The notes under the pieces were generated by a model. It was not told the origin of the DNA and did not search any database. It saw nothing but the letters and a program-made list of their open reading frames with translations. 64,000 nucleotides of DNA from Antedon mediterranea (lineage: Eukaryota; Echinodermata; Crinoidea; Comatulida; Antedonidae): NCBI RefSeq assembly GCF_964355755.1, contig NC_092675.1, positions 13,221,312 to 13,285,311 on the forward strand, written 5' to 3'. This document shows, piece by piece, positions 47,531-59,492 of this stretch. A program made the translations under genes and the position numbers. The stretch's first letter is position 1; every line of letters begins with the position of its first letter.

Positions 47531-50070
47531 ATTTTGTGCATTTCGATGAAACTTGGTTACACAAAAACATCAAAGTGCTTAAAATGACATTATAAATCGT
47601 TTTAGACCATTTTGAGCATTTCGACAAAACTTTTTCACACAAAATACCAAAGGGCTTCAAATCGCATTTGGAGACGTTTTAGACCATTTTGTGATTTTCG
47701 AAAAAACTTTTTAACATAAAAACACCAAAGTGCTTAGAATAGCTTCAAATCGCATTTGGAAACGTTTTAGACCATTTTGTAATTTTCGAAAAAAATTGTT
47801 AACATAAAAACACCAAAGTGTTTAGAATAGCTTCAAATCGCATTTGGAGACGTTTTAGACCATTTTGTGATTTTCGAAAAAAATTGTTAACATAAAAACA
47901 CCAAAGTGCTTAGAATCACATTATAAACCGTTTTAGACCATTTTGAGAAATTCGATAACAATTTTCACACAAAAACATCAAAGAGCACAAAATAGCTTAA
48001 TATCGTATTTAAAAATGTTTTAGACCATTTTGAGCATTTAGATAAAACTTTTTCACACAAAACACCAAAGTGCTTAGAATAGCTTCAAATCGCATTTGGA
48101 GACGTTTTAGACCATTTTGTGATTTTTGAAAAAACTTGTTAACATAAAAACACCAAAGTGTTAGAATAGCTTCAAATCACATTTGGAGACGTTTCAGACC
48201 ATTTTGTGATTTTCGAAAAAACTTGTTAACATAAAAACACGAAAGTGCTTAGAATAGCTTCAAATCGAATTTGGAAACGTTTTAGACCATTTTGTGATTT
48301 TCGAAAAAACTTTTTAACATAAAAACACGAAAGTGCTTAGAATAGCTTCAAATCGCATTTGGAAACGTTTTAGACCATTTTGTGATTTTCGAAAAAAATT
48401 GTTAACATAAAAACACCAAAGTGTTTAGAATAGCTTCAAATCGCATTTGGAGACGTTTTAGACCAATTTGTGATTTTCGAAAAAACTTATCAACATAAAA
48501 ACACCAAAGGGTTTAGAATAGCTTCAAATCGCATTTGGAGACGATTTAGACCATTTTGTGATTTTGAAAAAACTTGTTAACATAAAAACACCAAAGTGCT
48601 TAGAATAGCTTCAAATCGCATTTGGAGACGTTTTAGACCATTTTGTGATTTTCGAAAAAACTTGTTAACATAAAAACACCAAAGTGCTTAGAATAGCTTC
48701 AAATCGTATTTGGAGGACGTTTTAGACCATTTTGAGATTTTCGAAAAAACTTGGTTACACAAAAACATCAAAGTGCTTAAAATCACATTATAAACCGTTT
48801 TAGACCATTTTGAGCATTTCGATAACACTTTTCACACAAAAACATCAAAGAGCACAAAATAGCTTAATATCGTATTTAAAAACGTTTTAGACCATTTTGA
48901 GCATTTCGACAAAACTTTTTCACACAAAACACCAAAGTGCTTAGAATAGCTTCAAATCGCATTTGGAGACGTTTTAGACCAATTTGTGCATTTCGATGAA
49001 ACTTGATTACACAAAAACATCAAAGTGCTTAAAATCACATTATAAACCGTTTTAGACCATTTTGAGCATTTCGATAACACTTTTCACACAAAAACATCAA
49101 AGAGCACAAAATAGCTTAATATCGTATTTAAAAACGTTTTAGACCATTTTGAGCATTTAGACAAAACTTTTTCACACAAAACACCAAAGTGCTTAGAATA
49201 GCTTCAAATCGCATTTGGAGACGTTTTAGAACATTTTGTGTTTTTCGAAAAAAACTGTTAACATAAAAACACCAAAGTGCTTAGAATAGCTTCAAATCGC
49301 ATTTGGAGACGTTTTAGAACATTTTGTGTTCTTCGAAAAAACCTGTTAACATAAAAACACCAAAGTGCTTAGAATAGCTTCAAATCGCATTTGGAGACGT
49401 TTTAGACCATTTTGTGATTTTTGAAAAAACCTGTTAACATAAAAACACCAAAGTTCTTAGAATAGCTTCAAATCACATTTGGAGACGTTTTAGACCATTT
49501 TGTGATTTTCGAAAAAACTTGTTAACATAAAAACACGAAAGTGCTTAGAATAGCTTCAAATCGCATTTGGAAACGTTTTAGACCATTTTGTGATTTTCGA
49601 AAAAGATTGTTAACATAAAAACACCAAAGTGCTTAGAATCACAATATAAACCGTTTTAGACCATTTTGAGCATTTCGATAACAATTTTCACACAAAAACA
49701 TCAAAGAGCACAAAATAGCTTAATATCGTATTTAAAAATGTTTTAGACCATTTTGAGCATTTAGATAAAATTTTTCACACAAAACACCAAAGTGCTTAGA
49801 ATAGCTTCAAATCGCATTTGAAGACGGTTTAGACCATTTTGTGATTTTGAAAAAACTTGTTAACATAAAAACACCAAAGTGCTAAGAATAGCTTCAAATC
49901 GCATTTGGAGACGTTTTAGACCATTTTGTGATTTTCGAAAAAACTTGTTAACATAAAAACACCAAAGTGCTTAGAATAGCTTCAAATCGTATTTGGAGAC
50001 GTTTTAGACCATTTTGAGATTTTCGAAAAAACTTGGTTACACAAAAACATCAAAGTGCTTAAAATCACAT
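47040..50070 (+). repeat. 5,470-bp spaced pair, copy 2
   Basis: Partner of 41.57-44.6 kb. An extra G at about 48,715 (tggaggacg) shifts the offset to 5,471 at 49,222; the offset is back to 5,470 by 49,767. Other private marks are gtaattttcg (about 47,780), gagaaattcg (about 47,946) and gtgctaagaat (about 49,881). The left edge overlaps the right edge of the 28,155-bp pair. Confidence 0.91.
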
Positions 50071-50780
50071 TATAAACCGTTTTAGACCATTTTGAACATT
50101 TCGATAACACTTTTCACACAAAAACATCAAAGAGCACAAAATAGCTTAATATCGTATTTAAAAACGTTTTAGACCTTTTTAAGCATTTCGACAAAACTTT
50201 TTCACACAAAACACCAAAGTGCTTAGAATAGCTTCAAATCGCATTTGGAGACGTTTTAGACCAATTTGTGCATTTCGATGAAACTTGATTACACAAAAAC
50301 ATCAACGTGCTTAAAATGACATTATAAACCGTTTTAGACCATTTTGAGCATTTCGATAACACTTTTCACACAAAAACATCAAAGAGCACAAAATAGCTTA
50401 ATATCGTATTTAAAAACGTTTTAGACCATTTTGAGCATTTAGACAAAACTTTTTCACACAAAACACCAAAGTGCTTAGAATAGCTTCAAATCGCATTTGG
50501 AGACGTTTTAGACCATTTTGTGATTTTTGAAAAAACTTGTTAACATAAAAACACCAAAGTGCTTAGAATAGCTTCAAATCACATTTGGAGACGTTTTAGA
50601 CCATTTTGTGATTTTCGAAAAAACTTATCAACATAAAAACACCAAAGGGTTTAGAATAGCTTCAAATCGCATTTGGAGACGTTTTAGACCATTTTGTGCA
50701 TTTCGATGAAACTTGATTACACAAAAACATCAACGTGCTTAAAATCACATTATAAACCGTTTTAGACCATTTTGAGCATT
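50070..50780 (+). repeat. Ordinary-dialect cassettes
   Basis: B-C-D, then E(cttgattacac)-C-D, then A units with an abrupt join to a cttatcaac / gggttt unit at about 50,630 and an E unit at 50,690. The C end at 50,172 has accttttta for accatttt. All satellite. Confidence 0.8.
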
Positions 50781-51168
50781 TCGATAACACTTTTCACACA
50801 AAAACATCAAAGAGCACAAAATAGCTTAATATCGTATTTAAAAACGTTTTAGACCATTTTGAGCATTTCGACAAAACTTTTTCACACAAAACACCAAAGT
50901 GCTTAGAATAGCTTCAAATCGCATTTGGAGACGTTTTAGACCATTTTGTGATTTTCGAAAAAACTTGTTAACATAAAAACATCAAAGTGTACAGAATAAC
51001 TTCAAATCGCATTTGGAGACCGTTTTAGGCCAATTTGTGATTTTCGAAAAAACTTGTTAACCTAAAAATACCAAAGTGTTTAGAATAGCTTCAAATCGCA
51101 TTTGGAGACGTTTTAGAACATTTTGTGATTTTCGAAAAAACTTGTTAACATAAAAACACCAAAGTGCT
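50780..51168 (+). repeat. Block paired with 59,655-60,043, copy 1
   Basis: The gtgtacagaat / ggccaatttg pair followed by ttttagaacattttgtgat at 51,111 matches 59,986 at exactly 8,875 bp. After about 51,168 this copy continues in dialect two (gtgcttcaaatcg) while the partner switches to ordinary A and B units. Confidence 0.87.
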
Positions 51169-52536
51169 TCAAATCGCATTTGGAGACATTTTAGACCAAT
51201 TTGTGATTTTTGAAAAAACTTGTTAACATAAAAACACCAAAGTGCTTACAATAGCTTCAAATCGTATTTGGAGACGTTTTAGACAATTTTGTGATTTTCG
51301 AAAAAACTTGTTAACATAAAAACACCAAAGTACTTAGAATAGCTTCAAATCGCATTTGGAGACGTTTTAGACCATTTTATGCATTTCGATGAAACTTGGT
51401 TACACAAAAACATCAAAGTGCTTAAAATCACATTATAATCCGTTTTAGACCATTTTGAGCATTTCGATAACACTTTTCACACAAAAACATCAAAGAGCAC
51501 AAAATAGCTTAATATCGTATTTAAAAACTTTTTAGACCATTTTGAGCATTTCGACAAAACTTTTTCACACAAAACACCAAAGTGCTTAGAATAGCTTCAA
51601 TTCGCATTTGCAGACGTTTTAGACCATTTTGTGATTTTCGAAAAAAATTGTTAACATAAAAACATCAAAGTGTACAGAATAGCTTCAAATCGCATTTGGA
51701 GACCGTTTTAGGCCAATTTGTGATTTTCGAAAAAACTTGTTAACCTAAAAATACCAAAGTGTTTAGAATAGCTTCAAATCGCATTTGGAGACGTTTTAGA
51801 CCATTTTGTGATTTTCGAAAAAACTTGTTAACATAAAAACACCAAAGTGCTTCAAATCGCATTTGAGACATTTTAGACCAATTTGTGATTTTTGAAAAAA
51901 CTTGTTAACATAAAAACACCAAAGTGCTTACAATAGCTTCAAATCGTATTTGGAGACGTTTTAGACCATTTTGTGATTTTCGAAAAAACTTGTTAACATA
52001 AAAACACCAAAGTACTTAGAATAGCTTCAAATCGCATTTGGAGACGTTTTAGACCATTTTATGCATTTCGATGAAACTTGGTTACACAAAAACATCAAAG
52101 TGCTTAAAATCACATTATAATCCGTTTTAGACCATTTTGAGCATTTCGATAACACTTTTCACACAAAAACATCAAAGAGCACAAAATAGCTTAATATCGT
52201 ATTTAAAAACTTTTTAGACCATTTTGAGCATTTCGACAAAACTTTTTCACACAAAACACCAAAGTGCTTAGAATAGCTTCAAATCGCATTTGGAGACGTT
52301 TTAGACCATTTTGTGATTTTCGAAAAAAATTGTTAACATAAAAACATCAAAGTGTACAGAATAGCTTCAAATCGCATTTGGAGACCGTTTTAGGCCAATT
52401 TGTGATTTTCGAAAAAACTTGTTAACATAAAAACACCAAAGTGCTTAGAATAGCTTCAAATCGCATTTGGAGACGTTTTAGACTATTTTGTGATTTTCGA
52501 AAAAACTTGTTAACATAAAAACACCAAAGTGCTTAA
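51168..52536 (+). repeat. Dialect-two island, ~683-bp short period
   Basis: ggccaatttg at 51,028, 51,711 and 52,393 (683 and 682 bp apart) gives the shortest repeat period seen for this marker. Each period holds A(gcttcaaatcg), A, A(gtacttag), E(tatgcattt), C and D units. After 52,393 the usual gttaacctaaaaa is replaced by gttaacataaaaa, so the dialect switch lies inside that unit. Confidence 0.87.
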
Positions 52537-54216
52537 AATCACATTATAAACCGTTTTAGACCATTTTGAGAATTTCGATAACACTTTTCACACAAAAACA
52601 TCAAAGAGCACAAAATAGCTTAATATCGTATTTAAAAACGTTTTAGACCATTTTGAGCATTTCGACAAAACTTTTTCACACAAAACACCAAAGTGCTTAG
52701 AATAGCTTCAAATCGCATTTGGAGACGTTTTAGACCAATTTGTGCATTTCGATGAAACTTGATTACACAAAAACATCAAAGTGCTTAAAATCACATTATA
52801 AACCGTTTTAGACCATTTTGAGCATTTCGATAACACTTTTCACACAAAAACATCAAAGAGCACAAAATAGCTTAATATCGTATTTAAAAACGTTTTAGAC
52901 CATTTTGAGCATTTAGACAAAACTTTTTCACACAAAACACCAAAGTGCTTAGAATAGCTTCAAATCGCATTTGGAGACGTTTTAGACCATTTTGTGCATT
53001 TCGATGAAACTTGGTTACACAAAAACATCAAAGTGCTTAAAATCACATTATAAATCGTTTTAGACCATTTTGAGCATTTCGACAAAACTTTTTCACACAA
53101 AATACCAAAGTGCTTAGAATAGCTTCAAATCGCATTTGGAGACGTTTTAGACCATTTTGTGATTTTCGAAAAAACTTTTTAACATAAAAACACCAAAGTG
53201 CTTAGAATAGCTTCAAATCACATTTGGAGACATTTTAGACCATAAGTGCTTAGAATCACATTATAAACCGTTTTAGACCATTTTGAGCATTTCGATAACA
53301 ATTTTCACACAAAAACATCAAAGAGCACAAAATAGCTTAATATCGTATTTAAAAATGTTTTAGACCATTTTGAGCATTTAGATAAAACTTTTTCACACAA
53401 AACACCAAAGTGCTTAGAATAGCTTCAAATCGCATTTGGAGACGTTTTAGACCAATTTGTGATTTTTGAAAAAACTTGTTAACATAAAAACACCAAAGTG
53501 CTTAGAATAGCTTCAAATCACATTTGGAGACGTTTTAGACCATTTTGTGATTTTGAACAAACTTGTTAACATAAAAACACCAAAGTGCTTAGAATAGCTT
53601 CAAATCGTATTTGGAGACGTTTTAGACCATTTTGAGATTTTCGAAAAAACTTGGTTACACAAAAACATCAAAGTGCTTAAAATCACATTATAAACCGTTT
53701 TAGACCATTTTGAGCATTTCGATAACACTTTTCACACAAAAACATCAAAGAGCACAAAATAGCTTAATATCGTATTTAAAAACGTTTTAGACCATTTTGA
53801 GCATTTCGACAAAACTTTTTCACACAAAACACCAAAGTGCTTAGAATAGCTTCAAATCGCATTTGGAGACGTTTTAGACCAATTTGTGCATTTCGATGAA
53901 ACTTGATTACACAAAAACATCAAAGTGCTTAAAATCACATTATAAAACGTTTTAGACCATTTTGAGCATTTCGATAACACTTTTCACACAAAAACATCAA
54001 AGAGCACAAAATAGCTTAATATCGTATTTAAAAACGTTTTAGACCATTTTGAGCATTTAGACAAAACTTTTTCACACAAAACACCAAAGTGCTTAGAATA
54101 GCTTCAAATCGCATTTGGAGACGTTTTAGACCATTTTGTGCATTTCGATGAAACTTGGTTACACAAAAACATCAAAGTGCTTAAAATCACATTATAAATC
54201 GTTTTAGACCATTTTG
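52536..54216 (+). repeat. Block paired with 19,600-21,280, copy 2
   Basis: Retains the F unit lost in the partner. Private changes include gagaatttcg near 52,568 and ataaaacg for ataaaccg near 53,946. It follows directly on a dialect switch at about 52.43-52.52 kb. Confidence 0.9.
53231..53268 (+). repeat. 38-bp deletion unit, copy 11 (CpG-lost anchor)
   Basis: Counterpart of the copy at 20,295, sharing the acattttagacc anchor. It is followed by the same caatttg and ttttgaacaa variants. Confidence 0.92.
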
Positions 54217-54479
54217 AGCATTTCGACAAAACTTTTTCACACAAAATACCAAAGTGCTTAGAATAGCTTCAAATCGCATTTGGAGACGTTTTAGACCATT
54301 TTGTGATTTTCGAAAAAACTTTTTAACATAAAAACACCAAAGTGCTTAGATTAGCTTCAAATCACATTTGGAGACATTTTAGACCATTTTGTGATTTTCG
54401 AAAAAACTTGTTAACATAAAAACACGAAGTGCTTAGAATAGCTTCAAATCGCATTTGGAAACGTTTTAGACCATTTTGT

Positions 54480-56260
54480 GATTTTCGAAAAAACTTGTTA
54501 ACATAAAAACACGAAAGTGCTTAGAATAGCTTCAAATCGCATTTGGAAACGTTTTAGACCATTTTGTGATTTTCGAAAAAAAATTGTTAACATAAAAACA
54601 CCAAAGTGTTTAGAATAGCTTCAAATCGCATTTGGAGACGTTTTAGACCAATTTGTGATTTTCGAAAAAACTTATCAACATAAAAACACCAAAGGGTTTA
54701 GAATAGCTTCAAATCGCATTTGGAGACGTTTTAGACCATTTTGTGATTTTGAAAAAACTCGTTAACATAAAAACACCAAAGTGCTTAGAATAGCTTCAAA
54801 TCGCATTTGGAGACGTTTTAGACCATTTTGTGATTTTCGAAAAAACTTGTTAACATAAAAACACCAAAGTGCTTAGAATAGCTTCAAATCGTATTTGGAG
54901 ACGTTTTAGACCATTTTGAGATTTTCGAAAAAACTTGGTTACACAAAAACATCAAAGTGCTTAAAATCACATTATAAACCGTTTTAGACCATTTTGAGCA
55001 TTTCGGTAACACTTTTCACACAAAAACATCAAAGAGCACAAAATAGCTTAATATCGTATTTAAAAACGTTTTAGACCATTTTGAGCCTTTAGACAAAACT
55101 TTTTCACACAAAACACCAAAGTGCTTAGAATAGCTTCAAATCGCATTTGGAGACGTTTTAGACCATTTTGTGCATTTCGATGAAACTTGGTTACACAAAA
55201 ACATCAAAGTGCTTAAAATCACATTATAAATCGTTTTAGACCATTTTGAGCATTTCGACAAAACTTTTTCACACAAAATACCAAAGTGCTTAGAATAGCT
55301 TCAAATCGCATTTGGAGACGTTTTAGACCATTTTGTGATTTTCGAAAAAACTTTTTAACATAAAAACACCAAAGTGCTTAGAATAGCTTCAAATCACATT
55401 TGGAGACGTTTTAGACCATAAGTGCTTAGAATCACATTATAAACCGTTTTAGACCATTTTGAGCATTTCGATAACAATTTTCACACAAAAACATCAAAGA
55501 GCACAAAATAGCTTAATATCGTATTTAAAAATGTTTTAGACCATTTTGAGCATTTAGATAAAACTTTTTCACACAAAACACCAAAGTGCTTAGAATAGCT
55601 TCAAATCGCATTTGGAGACGTTTTAGACCATTTTGTGATTTTTGAAAAAACTTGTTAACATAAAAACACCAAAGTGCTTAGAATAGCTTCAAATCACATT
55701 TGGAGACGTTTTAGACCATTTTGTGATTTTCGAAAAAACTTGTTAACATAAAAACACGAAAGTGCTTAGAATAGCTTCAAATCGCATTTGGAAACGTTTT
55801 AGACCATTTAGTGATTTTCGAAAAAACTTGTTAACATAAAAACACGAAAGTGCTTAGAATAGCTTCAAATCGCATTTGGAAACGTTTTAGACCATTTTGT
55901 GATTTTCGAAAAAAATTGTTAACATAAAAACACCAAAGTGTTTAGAATAGCTTCAAATCGCATTTGGAGACGTTTTAGACCAATTTGTGATTTTCGAAAA
56001 AACTTATCAACATAAAAACACCAAAGGGTTTAGAATAGCTTCAAATCGCATTTGGAGACGTTTTAGACCATTTTGTGATTTTCGAAAAAACTTGTTAACA
56101 TAAAAACACGAAAGTGCTTAGAATAGCTTCAAATCGCATTTGGAAACGTTTTAGACCATTTTGTGATTTTCGAAAAAACTTGTTAACATAAAAACATGAA
56201 AGTGCTTAGAATAGCTTCAAATCGTATTTGGAGACGTTTTAGACCATTTTGTGATTTTCG
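54480..56260 (+). repeat. Right-hand repeat block, copy 1
   Basis: Marks tttcgaaaaaaaattg (54,571), gagcctttagac (55,085), the deletion unit (55,407) and atttagtgat (about 55,807) match the next copy at exactly 3,232 bp. At 56,260 this copy breaks off into a lone gtgttcttcg unit and then a cassette. Confidence 0.91.
55407..55444 (+). repeat. 38-bp deletion unit, copy 12
   Basis: First of three copies in the right-hand repeat block; the next is 3,232 bp away. Confidence 0.92.
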
Positions 56261-57712
56261 AAAAAAACTGTTAACATAAAAACACCAAAGTGCTTAGAAT
56301 AGCTTCAAATCGCATTTGGAGATGTTTTAGAACATTTTGTGTTCTTCGAAAAAACCTGTTAACATAAAAACACCAAAGTGCTTAGAATAGCTTCAAATCG
56401 CATTTGGAGACGTTTTAGACCATTTTGTGATTTTTGAAAAAACTTGTTAACATAAAAACACCAAAGTGCTTAGAATAGCTTCAAATCACATTTGGAGACG
56501 TTTTAGACCATTTTGAGCATTTCGACAAAACTTTTTCACACAAAACACCAAAGTGCTTAGAATAGCTTCAAATCGCATTTGGAGACGTTTTAGACCAATT
56601 TGTGCATTTCGATGAAACTTGATTACACAAAAACATCAAAGTGCTTAAAATCACATTATAAACCGTTTTAGACCATTTTGAGCATTTCGATAACACTTTT
56701 CACACAAAAACATCAAAGAGCACAAAATAGCTTAATATCGTATTTAAAAACGTTTTAGACCATTTTGAGCATTTAGACAAAACTTTTTCACACAAAACAC
56801 CAAAGTGCTTAGAATAGCTTCAAATCGCATTTGGAGACGTTTTAGACCATTTTGTGCATTTCGATGAAACTTGGTTACACAAAAACCTCAAAGTGCTTAA
56901 AATCACATTATAAATCGTTTTAGACCATTTTGAGCATTTCGACAAAACTTTTTCACACAAAATACCAAAGTGCTTAGAATAGCTTCAAATCGCATTTGGA
57001 GACGTTTTAGACCATTTTGTGATTTTCGAAAAAACTTTTTAACATAAAAACACCAAAGTGCTTAGAATAGCTTCAAATCACATTTGGAGACATTTTAGAC
57101 CATTTTGTGATTTTCGAAAAAACTTGTTAACATAAAAACACGAAGTGCTTAGAATAGCTTCAAATCGCATTTGGAAACGTTTTAGACCATTTTGTGATTT
57201 TCGAAAAAAATTGTTAACATAAAAACACCAAAGTGCTTAGAATCACATTATAAACCGTTTTAGACCATTTTGAGCATTTCGATAACAATTTTCACACAAA
57301 AACATCAAAGAGCACAAAATAGCTTAATATCGTATTTAAAAATGTTTTAGACCATTTTGAGCATTTAGATAAAACTTTTTCACACAAAACACCAAAGTGC
57401 TTAGAATAGCTTCAAATCGCATTTGGAGACGTTTTAGACCATTTTGTGATTTTTGAAAAAACTTGTTAACATAAAAACACCAAAGTGCTTAGAATAGCTT
57501 CAAATCACATTTGGAGACGTTTTAGACCATTTTGTGATTTTCGAAAAAACTTGTTAACATAAAAACACGAAAGTGCTTAGAATAGCTTCAAATCGCATTT
57601 GGAAACGTTTTAGACCATTTTGTGATTTTCGAAAAAACTTGTTAACATAAAAACACGAAAGTGCTTAGAATAGCTTCAAATCGCATTTGGAAACGTTTTA
57701 GACCATTTTGTG
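56260..57712 (+). repeat. Linker between right-hand copies 1 and 2
   Basis: Cassettes and A runs. The mark cacgaagtgctt (two-base loss, 57,141) also occurs at 54,425 and 60,879, offsets of 2,716 and 3,738 bp. At about 56,512 an A unit is followed by a D (tttcgacaaaac) unit with no B or C between them, a likely deletion seam. Confidence 0.83.
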
Positions 57713-59492
57713 ATTTTCGAAAAAACTTGTTAACATAAAAACACGAAAGTGCTTAGAATAGCTTCAAATCGCATTTGGAAACGTATTAGACCATTTTGTG
57801 ATTTTCGAAAAAAAATTGTTAACATAAAAACACCAAAGTGTTTAGAATAGCTTCAAATCGCATTTGGAGACGTTTTAGACCAATTTGTGATTTTCGAAAA
57901 AACTTATCAACATAAAAACACCAAAGGGTTTAGAATAGCTTCAAATCGCATTTGGAGACGTTTTAGACCATTTTGTGATTTTGAAAAAACTTGTTAACAT
58001 AAAAACACCAAAGTGCTTAGAATAGCTTCAAATCGCATTTGGAGACGTTTTAGACCATTTTGTGATTTTCGAAAAAACTTGTTAACATAAAAACACCAAA
58101 GTGCTTAGAATAGCTTCAAATCGTATTTGGAGACGTTTTAGACCATTTTGAGATTTTCGAAAAAACTTGGTTACACAAAAACATCAAAGTGCTTAAAATC
58201 ACATTATAAACCGTTTTAGACCATTTTGAGCATTTCGGTAACACTTTTCACACAAAAACATCAAAGAGCACAAAATAGCTTAATATCGTATTTAAAAACG
58301 TTTTAGACCATTTTGAGCCTTTAGACAAAACTTTTTCACACAAAACACCAAAGTGCTTAGAATAGCTTCAAATCGCATTTGGAGACGTTTTAGACCATTT
58401 TGTGCATTTCGATGAAACTTGGTTACACAAAAACATCAAAGTGCTTAAAATCACATTATAAATCGTTTTAGACCATTTTGAGCATTTCGACAAAACTTTT
58501 TCACACAAAATACCAAAGTGCTTAGAATAGCTTCAAATCGCATTTGGAGACGTTTTAGACCATTTTGTGATTTTCGAAAAAACTTTTTAACATAAAAACA
58601 CCAAAGTGCTTAGAATAGCTTCAAATCACATTTGGAGACGTTTTAGACCATAAGTGCTTAGAATCACATTATAAACCGTTTTAGACCATTTTGAGCATTT
58701 CGATAACAATTTTCACACAAAAACATCAAAGAGCACAAAATAGCTTAATATCGTATTTAAAAATGTTTTAGACCATTTTGAGCATTTAGATAAAACTTTT
58801 TCACACAAAACACCAAAGTGCTTAGAATAGCTTCAAATCGCATTTGGAGACGTTTTAGACCATTTTGTGATTTTTGAAAAAACTTGTTAACATAAAAACA
58901 CCAAAGTGCTTAGAATAGCTTCAAATCACATTTGGAGACGTTTTAGACCATTTTGTGATTTTCGAAAAAACTTGTTAACATAAAAACACGAAAGTGCTTA
59001 GAATAGCTTCAAATCGCATTTGGAAACGTTTTAGACCATTTAGTGATTTTCGAAAAAACTTGTTAACATAAAAACACGAAAGTGCTTAGAATAGCTTCAA
59101 ATCGCATTTGGAAACGTTTTAGACCATTTTGTGATTTTCGAAAAAAATTGTTAACATAAAAACACCAAAGTGTTTAGAATAGCTTCAAATCGCATTTGGA
59201 GACGTTTTAGACCAATTTGTGATTTTCGAAAAAACTTATCAACATAAAAACACCAAAGGGTTTAGAATAGCTTCAAATCGCATTTGGAGACGTTTTAGAC
59301 CATTTTGTGATTTTCGAAAAAACTTGTTAACATAAAAACACGAAAGTGCTTAGAATAGCTTCAAATCGCATTTGGAAACGTTTTAGACCATTTTGTGATT
59401 TTCGAAAAAACTTGTTAACATAAAAACATGAAAGTGCTTAGAATAGCTTCAAATCGTATTTGGAGACGTTTTAGACCATTTTGTGATTTTCG
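57712..59492 (+). repeat. Right-hand repeat block, copy 2
   Basis: Contains gagcctttagac at 58,317 and the deletion unit at 58,639. A private acgtattagacc anchor lies at about 57,781. It matches copy 1 at 3,232 bp and copy 3 at 3,473 bp. Confidence 0.91.
58639..58676 (+). repeat. 38-bp deletion unit, copy 13
   Basis: Second of three copies in the right-hand block; the next is 3,473 bp away. Confidence 0.92.
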
